Part shown: piece by piece, positions 21,045 to 32,191 of the stretch
Layout of the letters: each line of letters begins with the position of its first letter
Numbering within the stretch: position 1 is the first letter of the stretch
DNA from: Isoperla grammatica
Taxonomy: Eukaryota > Arthropoda > Insecta > Plecoptera > Perlodidae
Assembly: GCA_945910005.1 (NCBI GenBank)
Contig: OX246744.1
Span: 5,393,680 to 5,457,679 of the forward strand
Direction: 5' to 3'
Length of the DNA stretch: 64,000 bases
Made by a program: the position numbers and the translations under genes
The notes under the pieces: generated by a model
Database searches by the model: none
What the model saw: only the letters and a program-made list of their open reading frames with translations
What the model was told of the DNA's origin: nothing

Positions 21045-22910
21045 TTTCGTTAAGACATATAGGTTAATCTTAAACACTTAAACAGACTGTCAACGTCCAA
21101 AAAGACAACAATGCTACTGTCCAACTTACTTGATATTTCACTTGGAATTACAATTTTTGATATTTTACTCTCAAGTTGAGTATTTTCCTCGTATACAAGA
21201 CATTTTTCTTGAACTGGATAAAAAGAACAGTTCTTGAAATGTGATCATTGCCTACGTTGAATTGGCAAGGATTTTTTTAGCGTTTAGGGTGCGGTGGACA
21301 TTGTGTGGGGGCAGGAAGTGTGGTGACGGGGGGGGGGGGGCGAGAGGGGAGGAGACGTGAAGAAGTTATGCCTTGTCGTAGACACACTTGAACTCTCGGC
21401 CAACTTATGACCTTTTTGCCCCGACATATCTGGCCCATTGTGTGGTTTGCATGCGAGGAAACATTCATCGGCTTCGTGCAACAACGGAACTAAGCCACTT
21501 TCTTGTATGTGTCGTTCTTTTTGACTTTCACTACTTGAGACTCTATAAGGAGCTATTGAAGAAAAAAATGTTGTTGGTAATATTTTACGTACAGATCCGT
21601 ACGAAAATAGAATTATAGAGGAAATATTTGTGAATGAATGAGAGCGAATCTAAATCGAAAATATAACAGCTGTTGAAATTGAAAACATTTACACACACGT
21701 ATGTTTCCTGAATAAAAAAAAGAAATACGAATATTTTCTAACACATATCCTATCTCTCTCTCTCTATCTCTCTTTCTCTCCTTTTATCTCTCAAACAAAC
21801 ATATGTCAGTAATAGTATAGTATCTGCAATCATATTTTTAATAATGTCAATAAAATGCAACTCATAAGAAAGAGCATCGAACTATCTACAATAAGATGAC
21901 ATATTTTAATTTATATTTGGGGAAAATTAAACACTATTTAAAGCAATTTTAAGAGAACGAGATCGGGAGTTCTGAAGGATAGGTGGCTTTAAGAAACTTT
22001 CATGTACTAAAAGTACAAATTATAAAAAATTTGCATTTTGATTCACGTAGTCTCAAGTTACTCAAAATATAGAACGTAACTTCAACGACGTCCTTCAAAT
22101 TGCAATCACACCAACATCGCCATTGCTTCGATATTTTGTTGTTTTATATTCCAAAATATCTGATTCAATCGCTATCGTTACGATGAGCCTAGTTACATTC
22201 CTACACGATACGCGACAACAAAAAGCAAAGCAAACAAAATCAATACGGTTCCGTACGAGATATAAAAGTCACGAGAATAACCGTCACATACTGAGCTATA
22301 ACATATCTCGAGTGAAACCATCTTTCATCCTTTGTGCAATGCGATATTTGTGGCAAACATTGTCACCGAAAAGGAGGTAAAAAATATTTTACAAAAAGCG
22401 AAGCGAACGAAAGAAGAAGAAGAAGAAGAATGAAACACGAGAACGAGAAGATATTAAATCCTATAAGAGCCACTGCAGACAATACTCTCGTACAATGGGA
22501 TGAATTTTGTAGTTGTCAACAAAATGTGGACCATTGTCGGAAAAAACAAGTTAATAACAACCAAAAGGATCGTGAGTGCCGCATTGAAGGGGAAGGGAGA
22601 ATGAGATCTGAGGGGAAGAGCAGGTGTTGGAATGCGGAAGGAAGTATATATATATAAACAAACAAAAAAATACTAATTTATATTTCGTTACTATGGTGAC
22701 AATATGTCTCCCAAACATATTTTTTTGGCATGGAAAATATATCCTTTTAAAATCCTTCACGTTTCCACAAATATTCAATTATATATTGTCAAGTGAGGAT
22801 TGACCGTGTTTCAAATTAACTTATTTAACTGTGAAAGATATGTTGCAACAACCCATTACAAACGTTAAATAAATTAATTTGAAGAACAGAAATGTTTTTT
22901 GGAACAACGA
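21045..22910. other. Stretch with only simple repeats
   Basis: It contains a G13 run (21328-21340), a CT-rich tract (21750-21793) and an AAG run near 22410-22430. The ORF at 22334-22657 is Lys/Arg/Glu-rich from that run and is not considered a gene. Confidence 0.45.
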
Positions 22911-22916
22911 AACAAC

Positions 22917-22993
22917 CACAAGAAAAAACACTGTATTCTTTAGGGCATAAAGTATTTTGGTTTAGTTTTCGACTGGTTTAAAACATTTTTAAC
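22917..22993 (+). repeat. Dispersed repeat family H, copy 2
   Basis: CACAAGAAAAAACACTGTATTC through TTTAAAACATTTTTAA parallels 1491-1566 block by block with scattered differences. Confidence 0.4.
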
Positions 22994-23019
22994 CCCGGAA
23001 CGTTTTCCGAAGTCGTCGC

Positions 23020-23112
23020 AAATGTCGGACGCTGAATCGTAGAAGCTTTCGTCACAGACTGACTGGTGGTTCGTAGAGCCAATCAGCGAGCCCCAATTTC
23101 AAATACCGATCG
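23020..23112 (+). mobile_element. Probable degraded family D copy
   Basis: GAATCGTAGAAGCTTTCGTC resembles the terminal block weakly. GAGCCAATCAGCGAG followed by TTTCAAATAC matches the core better. It directly abuts the family E copy at 23118. Confidence 0.35.
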
Positions 23113-23117
23113 CTTAT

Positions 23118-23686
23118 AGGTAGCTTTCAATAGACGTCACGTGGCGGCCATTATGAGGTACACATTGCTTGTTTACATTGTTCTGTCAATAGAAGACACA
23201 TAGGTTATCCAGGAAATATCACAGTTTCAAGCCGTATAGATTTATGTGTGCAGGTAAAAGTTCAAGAAAATGATAACACATGCAAATGATTGTCTTCAAA
23301 CAGAGTTTACGCGTTCTTACTTTGTCTTCAGTAATAATACGGAACCTTTGTTTGAAAAGGCTGGTCCACACAGTTTTTTTAAGCATAAGATTTAAGGTTT
23401 TAAGACGTTGTTTTAAAAACAACAATGAAAACAATGTTCTAAAACTAAAACTTTGTGTGAACGCCAGTACGTGTTTCCTATGATCCAACTTTACGACTAC
23501 GCGTTAAACCTTAAATCTTATGCTTAAAAAATCTGTGTGGACCAGTCTAAAACAGTTGATGTATCAGTCATAGAACATCTGCAAAATTGCAACAATGCAG
23601 TGTCAGAAGAACGTAAAGAAATGTCTACAGAGTACCTCAGTATGGCTACCGTGCGATACCGGAAATTACGTTATTGCATACTCCCT
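23118..23686 (+). mobile_element. TIR element family E, copy 3, interrupted by a MITE
   Basis: Starts GGTAGCTTTCAATAGACGTC and ends near TTACGTTATTGCATACTCCC. It is colinear with 4410-4791 except for a 189-bp insertion at 23359-23547 after TTTGTTTGAAAA. It shares the CACGTG and GCGGCCATTATGAGG block with copies 1 and 2. Confidence 0.8.
23359..23547 (+). mobile_element. MITE family F nested in family E
   Basis: TIRs of ~40 bp: the left begins GGCTGGTCCACACAG and the right, read inward, GACTGGTCCACACAG. Both continue TTTTTAAGCATAAGATTTAA with slight differences. The uninterrupted family E sequence reads TTTGAAAACAG; here AAAA occurs on both sides, suggesting a ~4-bp duplication. No ORF. Termini and sub-termini resemble family G. 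Confidence 0.88.
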
Positions 23687-23979
23687 GTTGGCCACTTGTC
23701 ACTCGTGAATGACGAACGCATCGGTAAAGTTGTTTCGTGACAAGTATAGAACTAGAAGACAGTTACTCGTTTAATGTAGCAACAGGACATCGTTCGCGCA
23801 CTGATTAATTGTGATAAAAACAGCGAACTTGTATTTGAGACGAGTTAAGTAATGATACTTATCAATCTGTTTGTTTTTCTCCTTCTTTTTCTTCTTGCAA
23901 CAACTAAGTTTATTTCGGGCTGTTGAATGACACGGTAGCACTTTCAATTACTGACCGACGAAGATTGCTTGTACTCAGT

Positions 23980-24626
23980 AAAGCCGCGTTCACATAAATG
24001 ACTAGTGACTATTGACTATTGACTATTGACTATTGATTAGTGACTAAGCGAATTGAACCATAGGCGATACGTGCTGACGTTCACACAACTTTACTTTTGA
24101 CTTATGACTATTGACTATTGACTAACGAATTGAAGATATCTGGAAGTCATAGTTACAACCAATCACAACGTTCGCGTTCAGCCAATGAATGTGGAGCAAC
24201 GGAAGTCAATACCACTATTCAATTACTGTCAAGTGTATATTTGTTTTTGACTATTTCCGGCGAATATTATTTATTTATTATTTTTATGAAGCTGTCAAAC
24301 AATAAAACATTCTTATTTTGAAAACAAATCTTCAAAACAAACAAGAAACATACAAAACATTCACAACTTGGTTAAGCCCATCATTAAACGTTTTAACTGG
24401 TGAACAGTTACTATCGCCATACCTCGTTTTCTTCATAATGTTGCAATTTTATTATTTTGACAGCTCGTTGTTTGTCAATCAGTTTGATTCATTTGTTCTA
24501 GGTGGCAGATCATACGTGTCAAAGAACTTAGTTGTGTAGTGTTCATATCTTTCTTTGGGTAGTCAATAATCACTAGTCAATAGTCAATAGTCAGTAATCA
24601 ATAGTCATTTATGTGAATGCGGCTTT
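23980..24626 (+). mobile_element. 647-bp TIR element family L with heptamer-repeat ends
   Basis: Ends are AAAGCCGCGTTCACATAAAT and, read inward from the right, AAAGCCGCATTCACATAAAT. Just inside both are repeats of the 7-mer GACTATT, four or more on the left and the inverted equivalent on the right. Flanks are AGT at 23977-23979 and 24627-24629, a possible 3-bp TSD as in PIF/Harbinger-like elements. A second GTTCACAC plus GACTATT block near 24080-24120 suggests a duplicated end. No transposase; two small ORFs inside have no motif. Confidence 0.85.
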
Positions 24627-25006
24627 AGTGTCAGGTTTGCAGGGCCTCAACTCTTGTAAGCAAAGCAGTGATAATGTATTAAAATAAACAAATGAAATAG
24701 GTTAACTGATCTCTAGCGGGGATACAATACACTATTTCTAATTGTTATGTGCATCATTGCTATGACGGTTCTTAAATCAAACAGTCCCTGCACTATTTTG
24801 TAGCTCGTTGATTTCTGCTTTGTTTGTTTCTGCTTCCAACGGACAAGGTCAACCTATTCATTGTTCAGGCTGGCGTTTTTTTAAATTTTGGAAATGTAAT
24901 TTTATCTATCTATATGATACTGGTGGACATACAAAATGGTAACTTTTGAGCTGCCACGCAACACAAAGAATATAATAAATCGTGTAAAAAACACATATAT
25001 ATATAT

Positions 25007-25050
25007 CCTCTACTGAAAATCAGTTCTTCAGACTGAGTGGGTAAAGTAAC
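25007..25050 (+). repeat. Family C 3' hairpin fragment
   Basis: CCTCTACTGAAAATCAGTTC followed by AGACTGAGTGGGTAAAG matches the stem-loop of family C. It is preceded by a short (AT)n run; the rest of the element is absent. Confidence 0.5.
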
Positions 25051-25127
25051 TAAATTATTAATTTATAAATCCTATTTTAAACCCTCTTCATTACCAAAAA
25101 TTTTTACATTCGTGCCAGTATTATGGT

Positions 25128-25232
25128 AACTAATAACGTGATGCAGTATTGCTCCGACGCACAGTAAGTCTTTTGACGTCACGCAGTATTGCTCCAACTC
25201 TGATGACGTAATGCAGTATTGCTCCGAAGTGA
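25128..25232 (+). repeat. Three clustered copies of a TGACGTnA-GCAGTATTGCTCC motif
   Basis: GCAGTATTGCTCC occurs at about 25143, 25183 and 25213. It is preceded by AACGTGAT, TGACGTCAC and TGACGTAAT respectively. The last two are CRE-like (TGACGTCA consensus). Spacing is irregular (40 and 30 bp). This may be a degenerate minisatellite or a cluster of protein-binding sites; the sequence alone cannot decide. Confidence 0.6.
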
Positions 25233-25249
25233 AGTGAACCAAAGCGCTC

Positions 25250-25985
25250 CACATATCTTTCTCACTCGATACAACCCAACACGACTGGTTCGTTCATTGA
25301 GGATTAGAACAATTCATTTGACCGCCTACTAAAGGTCTTAAATCATGTTCACACGTGATAAATCACAACGCGGTGCGGCGGCTCGTACAACATATCCGGG
25401 GGGCGGCCGACACCGTAAATATATATTGACGGGGGAAGGGGAGCCCACTTGTTGTCGTTACTGCGAAAGAGAACCGCTATCATGAAACAGTGCCAATGAA
25501 CACTGCTGTTTATTACACTTACATATGTAGTGTATATTATTATTATGTGATACTTGTAAGTTAATCGACTCGATTTTCACGAGAGGTTTATGTGAATCAG
25601 GCATTATTATACGAGTGGGGTAACACACAAACTACTATACTCGAACGCAATTCAATTTGTTACCATAAATATTTCATTGTTGTTGCTTAAATCTCTTCAG
25701 AAATGAATTATCATTTTTAACTCAGCTTTACCAAGTCACTGTGAAGCCCGTGATTCCTATAAATGGTAGATTTTTCAAGCTAACATTTTAAAACCTTATC
25801 AATAGCTTATTTTCTAAACGCACTGGCACTCAGGCTCAACTAGATATCTTATTTAATTTCCTTCAAGAAATGAAGTATGAAGAATTTAATCACTGTTACT
25901 ATTTCTTTTTTTACTTAAATTGTTGATAACATACTAGATAAAAATATTTTGAATTCAGAACGCTATTGTCTCATAAGTAAAATCG
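25250..25985. other. Unannotated stretch
   Basis: A GC-rich patch at about 25365-25425 (GCGGTGCGGCGGCTCG, GGGGGGCGGCCG) sits in otherwise AT-rich DNA. No partner repeat or ORF was found. Confidence 0.4.
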
Positions 25986-25990
25986 TCTAG

Positions 25991-26178
25991 TGCCGGCGCA
26001 GTTGGCCGAAGTCGATTAGGCGTTGGTCTAGTAAACCGCGGTTGCTGCATTCCATGTTCGAATCCTGGCTTGGGCATGGATGTCATGTGGCGTTTATTCA
26101 TCCTCATAATCACCCACTCATCGTCTCGATTAGCCTCGTTGCAAAAATATGGGACGTTAAACCCCAAATATCATCACA
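25991..26178 (+). mobile_element. tRNA-derived SINE-2, complete copy
   Basis: The tRNA-like head has an A-box-like GTTGGCCGAAG stretch and a good B box GTTCGAATCC (26056-26065). The body contains CACTCATCGTCTCGATTAGC and ends GGGACGTTAAACCCCAAAT followed by ATCATC. Order and internal pol III promoter fit a tRNA-derived SINE whose 3' end is probably borrowed from a partner LINE. 3' fragments lie at 17501-17592 and 62513-62592, both minus strand. Which tRNA it came from is uncertain. Confidence 0.75.
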
Positions 26179-26184
26179 TTGAAA

Positions 26185-26420
26185 TAGTCAATGCACAAAT
26201 GTATTTTAGTGTTTTATACAAAAAGTATATATATATATATATAAAACCCAGTAAAATGTCAAATATCATTTAGTAATACACGAAAACGTGACAAAAAATC
26301 GTCGTCATTTGTGAAATAATCAAAACACAAATGTATTTTAGTGTTTTATACAAAAAATATATAAAATCCAGTAAAATGTCAAGTCTCATTTAGCAATACA
26401 GGAAAACGTCGAGCTTACAA
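26185..26420 (+). repeat. 134-bp direct duplication
   Basis: CACAAATGTATTTTAGTG to AAAACGTGACAAA, starting near 26193, is repeated from about 26327. Both units carry TTTTATACAAAAA, an (AT)n stretch, and CAGTAAAATGTCAA. The first has the longer AT run. Tandem, two copies. Confidence 0.85.
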
Positions 26421-26424
26421 TCTA

Positions 26425-27885
26425 GTCTAGTCTGTCTACAGCGAGGTTTATCGTTTACCGATAAACCACCTCCACGTGTTCAGTTTTCTACGTTCCCTAG
26501 CAATCTTTGCATCTTTTGTTCACATCCTCGGCGTAGCGTGGCCTTCCATTCCCCCGTTACCAATAAACTACATCTGTGTTCGTGCGTTGCCCGTTGCACA
26601 CACCTCTGTCTAACAGGGGCAGGGGGTAGAGGGGTAATTTGAACCTGGGGACTGCTTAAATAACTCAATGCACGAAAAGAACGGTTTGGGTTAACACTCG
26701 AATTGCATACTATTGTTTTCCGAGATGTATTTTGTAATAGGGTCGATTTTTATTTGAATTTACATTATAATCAGTCACGATTGTGTTCCTATTTTGCCGT
26801 AATGCTGAGTTATTTAATTCATAGTAATAAAGATACGTTTTATTGAGTACATTATTCGAAATGCCCTATCAATATAAATCAAATTGAAAATAAATGTCAT
26901 CTTTAGTATAACATAATACGTGGCATCAATCGTTTACATTTCACTTAAGTGGAAGACCAGTCTCAAGTTTCACTTAAAAAAATGAAACTTCGCGGGACTG
27001 TTTACAAAGAACTTATAATTTTATCTGAATAAATACACTTACACATCTTCAATAAATGTTTCAGGTACAAGTTTTGAAAATAACGTATAATTTTCATGTT
27101 TATCACACATATTAGGTAATGTATTTAAAAATGATGCATGCACTAACCGCAACATAAAACAATTTGGAGAGCAAATTTCGTGAGCTTCATTATGTTAGAT
27201 TAATCCTTGCATTTTACATCCAAACCGTGTAGCTTTATAGTGAGTGGTAGTGGAAAGAAAGATATGAATACAAAGATAGCGGGTATGCGCATAAAGTTGT
27301 CGCATTATATTATAATAGGTCTATGTATTTTGTTATATTCTTCGCAATGTTCATACTTCATCCAAATTCCCAACGGACTAACATACTAGAAGATATACGA
27401 CTTAAATGTTTGAAACAAGAATAGTTATACAAGGAGTTTAATGTTCTGGTGGCAGAACAAGAATTTTTAAGTAGAAATATTTAAATCACAGCACGACATT
27501 AATCTCTCTCAAATTTAAGCCCCAATTTCTCTTCTGAGGGAAGCAAAGAATTAAGAAGCCAATTCTAGCCTCCTCCATCCCTCTTAAAAACGCACGCACG
27601 CAATTAAATGTTAATCGTCATAAAAACGGTTGCGCCTTGATGAAGCAACAGCGCAACTTGAATTTAGATGTAGTCTTAAATTTCAAATGTTCCACAGTAG
27701 CTGGTTGCAAGATTGGTGCACATGTGCTGCTTTCGTTGGGTTAGGCCAAGAGTGTAGCAAGTTCTAGAACATTTATTCATAATTCTTTCAAAGATGATGG
27801 CGGAAAAACGTATTTTTTACAGACAGATTAGGTATGTTAAAATAATGTTTTAAAAACATATTTTACTTGACCAAATATAAATCGA
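26425..27885. other. Unannotated stretch
   Basis: No repeat family or coding signal was recognised. AACTTGC and short direct repeats are scattered, with no consistent unit. Confidence 0.4.
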
Positions 27886-27891
27886 AATCTG

Positions 27892-28086
27892 TCATCCTCT
27901 AGAGAACTTAGTGCTCTTATGAATGTTTCTGGGTTCCAATAATATTTCCGTTTTTTTTAATTTTTAATGTGATATTGCTGGATACCTTTCATATCTAATT
28001 CAAAACATATGATAAACGGAAATATTTATTGGAATTAAAACACCATTCATAATATAAGAAGAGCTTTAAATTCTATAGAGACAAAT
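27892..28086 (+). mobile_element. Imperfect inverted-repeat element
   Basis: The left arm TTCCAATAATATTTCCGTTT pairs with AAACGGAAATATTTATTGGA near 28014-28033. Outward, ATGAATG pairs with CATTCAT, AGTGCTCTT with AAGAGCTTT, and CCTCTAGAGAACT with ATTCTATAGAG. Arms are ~65 bp with several indels around a ~65-bp loop. No ORF. An old MITE is the likely explanation. Confidence 0.55.
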
Positions 28087-28087
28087 A

Positions 28088-28165
28088 TATTTTGATTTTC
28101 TTTTGGGACAGTATACACATTTTTTTTTAGCAATTTTTAACAGATCAAATTCGGGTGTTCCGAAA
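28088..28165 (+). repeat. Dispersed repeat family H, copy 3 (partial)
   Basis: TTTTGGGACAG, CAATTTTTAACAGATCAAAT and GGGTGTTCCG parallel the second half of 1491-1590. It abuts the inverted-repeat element upstream. Confidence 0.3.
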
Positions 28166-28169
28166 AGTG

Positions 28170-29375
28170 GTAGAGCAAACAGTCAAGTTATTTGCGTTTA
28201 CACAATATTACTCGTAAAACACAAAGTCACACTCAAGCTCAAGGTCAACCAAACACAACCAAGGTCCATGAACTACACCGAACACATGTGCTTGTGTGGA
28301 CAAACCTTGCCAAAGAACTCAAAAAGAAGAATTAAGCGCAAAAGCTGCTTTATTATTTCAACTTAAGTTTCTGCTGGTTTATATTTGTGAGCGTCTACAG
28401 TAAGTTTGTACCCTACGAGTGCAATTATCTTGCAAATGATGTCATTAAAGTAAGGAAAGCCTAAGCTAGGCAGAATCCCTTATACGTTGTTTGCCAAGAG
28501 GGGGTTTTAATAAAGTTCTACTCGGTCTACAAACGATAGAGACAACCCGGGTATGAATATCCAACTTGAGGCAATAACACTTCTCGGTTTTAAAAACACT
28601 TCTACAGTACATATCTTGTGCAGCTTAAGTGGACGTCATGCATACTGAGTTAAGTGATTGGTCGCGATTAAATATTCAGAGAGTGATGACGTGAAAATCT
28701 TTTCTAAAATAATAGTTTTGTACTTAGAACGTTCGTACGGATTTTTGGAGAAGAAGAAATATTAAACAGTTTATACTCCCGATATCCTGAAAAACTATTA
28801 ATGCTGGTGATGAATTGTTTTAGCATTATGTAGTCATTATATATTTTAATGACTCCCAAATGTCTCTTCTAAACTAGACGATTAATTGCTGCCAGTTAAC
28901 TACACACGTGTATAACTCCTGCAAACTGTTCAAGTTCCCGTTAACTTCGTAAATATAACAGTCACATACAACTGTGCTTGTTTTGTGATCGGTAATTTAT
29001 GATAGTGTTAGAATTCAATGTCACCAAATCCAATAAAAATACATACATGTACTAACAAACAACTGATTGGTAATTGTATCCACATAAAATAAACTTACAC
29101 GGCTGGATTCACGTCACAAAGATGTCTACCTCCTAAGTTCCGAATTCCAAATCATAGCAAGAAAGCTGGGTGGATGACCGGATGTACATTCACAGATTAA
29201 ATATTTTAAGTTATAGCCCGTTCTTAACATTTTACCACAATATGTTATCTATATAAGTTTCAAAAACGATATATGATGCATGATTTATGCAACTAAGATC
29301 TGTTAAATTATGATAACTTAGGAGTAATGAATCCTTCTGAATCCAGAACCTGAATCACACTGAAAATAGTCAACT
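28170..29375. other. Unannotated stretch
   Basis: No repeat or coding signal is supported. Confidence 0.45.
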
Positions 29376-29379
29376 GTGT

Positions 29380-29860
29380 AACGGAAAGGTATAGATGTAT
29401 CTAGATACAAAACGTCCGTGACGATAATCACCCCTTAATCAACTGTACTCGATCATCGCGACCAGTGTGTGTACTGTATAAGGGGCTTTATCTCTCCCCC
29501 CCCCTTCCCCCTCCACCACTGAGAATCTCTAGCAAGTTTGTAGCTACATTATATCTTACAGTTATCAAACAGTGTCATAAATGAATCGAAAAGGTCTATG
29601 TATAGATAATTACAACATCATTAACTGTACCCGATCACCACGACTTGTGTGTACAGTTAACCCCCCCCCCCCCCCCTCCCCCAGAAGTTTGTCCCTCCAT
29701 AATATCTTACAGTTATCGATAAATACATCGAAGAGGTCCATGTGGATAATCGCAACACAATTAACTGTACCCAATCACCACGACTTGTGTGCAAAGTACC
29801 CCCCCCCCTTCCCCCCTCCCCCCACACAGAAGTTTGTCCCGTAGTTATCGAAGAGTATCA
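29380..29860 (+). repeat. Three diverged units each ending in a poly-C tract
   Basis: Each unit contains AACTGTACYCGATCACCACG or a variant, CTTGTGTGTACAGT, a C tract at the same place (about 29496, 29660 and 29800), then AGAAGTTTGTCCC and, in the first two, ATATCTTACAGTTATC. Unit length is ~140-190 bp because the tracts and flanks vary. The overlapping Pro-rich ORFs are artefacts. Confidence 0.8.
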
Positions 29861-30010
29861 CCGATATAACCAGTGCATGGTGACTGTAGAGCGGTATCAG
29901 TTCGTGTGTGTTGTATATATAGTAGAGTGTAGTGGGGACTCCCTCGGGGCGAGGCCAACCGGCGAGAACCGATCTTAAATTAAGACACTTTGTTTCCTTA
30001 AGAAGTTCGA

Positions 30011-30034
30011 GTTCTGCGTTCTCTCTCTCTCTCT
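30011..30034 (+). repeat. (CT)n microsatellite
   Basis: A short CT run just before the satellite at 30101. Confidence 0.8.
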
Positions 30035-30100
30035 TCGAACAAACTTTCTTATCTCACTTCTCGTAATGACCATACATCTTGATGGTCTCCACCAGTCAAT

Positions 30101-30605
30101 GTCTATAGTCTGGTTGCACTTAATTTCATAGGCGGTGTATAGCTTGGTTGCGCTTAACATTAGGCCCGATGTCTATAGTCGAGTTTGTCTTAACACTGTA
30201 GATGGTATATAGCTTGGACTTCATTTCGCTTAACATTGTGCCCAATGTCTATAGTCTGGTTGCACTAAATTTTATAGATGGTGTATAGCTTGGTTGCACT
30301 TAACATTGTGCCCGATATCTATAGTCGAGTTTGTCTTAACACTGTAGATGGTTTATAGCTTGGACTTGATTGCGCTTAACATTGTGCCCAATGTCTATAG
30401 TCTAGTTGCTCTTAATTTCATAGACGGCGTATAGCTTGGTTGCATTTAACATTGTGCCCGATGTCTATAGTCGAGTTTGTCTTAACACTGTAGATGGTAT
30501 ATAGTTTGGACTTGATTGCGCTTAACATTGTGCCCGATATATATAGTCTAGTTTCTCTTAACATTGTACTAATAAAGATAGCTTGGACTAAGTTGCACTT
30601 AACAA
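30101..30605 (+). repeat. Higher-order satellite: alternating ~70-bp and ~75-bp monomers
   Basis: Two related monomers alternate. A begins GTCTATAGTCTGGTTGCACT; B begins GTCTATAGTCGAGTTTGTC. Both contain TATAGCTTGG and CTTAACATTGTGCCC. A starts at 30101, 30246, 30393 and (degraded) 30539; B at 30171, 30317 and 30463. The dimer period is ~146 bp. Copies of the same type resemble each other more than A resembles B, the mark of a higher-order repeat. The last unit decays toward 30605. Confidence 0.92.
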
Positions 30606-30609
30606 AATA

Positions 30610-31300
30610 TCAGGTATATGCATCGTAGCAATTTTTGACTAGTCTATAGCTCGGTAGCAGTTGACCTCATAACTCATGTTCATGGATTGGTTTATCAAAT
30701 CTATAAGAATAAAATCAATGTTTATTGTTGCACTAGTTAATTAGTTACATTGGTTTTAGTTTAATTTTCGTCATGTTGGATTTCTTAAGATATATTAATA
30801 CGTGCTAGCTTTCGGTTATCACCGCGTGTTGTCATGTACAGAGAAACATGTACAAACATGTTACTAGCAAAAGATGCAGCGATATAGAATTGGTCAAGGA
30901 ATTATTTCGTAGTACAATTTTGTGTAAATAATTTTTAAAAGAAGTTACATAAACAAAAAAAATACTAGTTTTCAGTGTATTGTATAATATGAAAGATCTC
31001 AGGTTATATGTACCGAGGAAAGTGTGCGAACACTGAGAATATTGGTATTCTTGTCTTGCAAAGTGACCTGAAACCGTGCGACGTGTACACCTAATGAACA
31101 AGCCAAGACTGTCACTGAAAGTTATCATTTCGAATTGAAATGTGAACTCTATTGGACAGGAATCCAATCTTGCAATCCGCGTCGTGTTTTTCGATTTTCT
31201 TATTTTACAACTCAGTTGATATGCGGGCGAGGTTGACAAATAGGTTTCTGTGAATGCATTGACAAGACGACGCGAAAGAACGAACCTTCAATGCAAAGTG
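30610..31300. other. Unannotated stretch
   Basis: The minus ORF at 30832-31239 (135 codons) has no recognised domain; its C-terminal part is hydrophobic and AT-driven. It is not called as a gene. Confidence 0.35.
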
Positions 31301-31310
31301 GATGCGAGTC

Positions 31311-31341
31311 GGGGGGGGGGGGGGGGAGGGAGGGAGGGGGG
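31311..31341 (+). repeat. G-rich tract
   Basis: A G16 run, then GGGA-type units. Confidence 0.9.
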
Positions 31342-31734
31342 ATTTATTTCTGAAATAGAAAATCGAAAATGAAAACATGTCATGTAGATGAAGTTTTCTA
31401 AAACTGTGGATTGTGTATTTAATTTTTTGTCTACCATCTTAACTGTTATCTATTACAATGAATGCGTTGCATTTACCGTTAGATTAGTTTTGAAACTGAA
31501 TATAATTGTATACACATCCAGTGCATTCATGAGGAAATTCACAGTGATGTGACTTATCTAGATAACATTTGTCATCCTTATCATCTTTCATAAAATTAAT
31601 TCCAAGCTAGCAAACTCAACAACAAATTTCTAAGTTTTTTTTAAACAACCCCACTCTTTACAATCTCAGAACTTTTTTCTATAATCGTATCGTATTTCTT
31701 CATCTCAAACCTAGGTCCATCAAGACCCGCACAT

Positions 31735-31960
31735 CTTGTTGATTCTGGCATTTGTCCGCAGGTGTTCGCACTGTCCAATCACTGATTCATATGTTTCGTA
31801 TTTGAAATATCGATCTTTGATTGGTTATCGCTCACTCGTCGATGGTGTTCGAAGCCTACAGGGTTGGTTTAGTCGCTTTAAATTAAAGAGTCCCACTGAA
31901 AATCAGTTTCGTTACTGAGTGGGTAGACTCTCAATGTGAATTTATTTATTAATTCTTATT
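31735..31960 (+). mobile_element. SINE-like family C, copy 3
   Basis: Starts TGTTGATTCTGGCATTTGTC, about 20 bp short of the longest copies, and is otherwise colinear through the 3' hairpin and ATTT tail. Upstream sequence is unrelated to that of other copies. Confidence 0.8.
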
Positions 31961-32191
31961 TATTTTCAATGTTTGTATACCTGCAGAGTTAAACAATACC
32001 ATTCTCCATAAACAAGTAGAAAAGCTCTTCTCAATATCACAATACCACACTTTGCATTGAAACACCAGAGAGCAACAACCGGAATCTTATTTATCCCTCA
32101 CAGATAAACATTTTAGAATCAATTTCAAACCACATTACTTTCAAACACTTTTCTACACAGGCGCGTTGAAAGTTTAAACGTGCATATCTTA

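Noticed and set aside
22334..22657. 107-codon ORF starting with a CDICGKHCH-like string, reminiscent of a zinc finger
   Set aside because: Only one Cys pair with no spaced His/Cys partner; the rest is a Lys/Arg run from an AAG repeat.
30832..31239. 135-codon minus ORF
   Set aside because: No recognisable domain; hydrophobic AT-driven C-terminus and no promoter or splice evidence.
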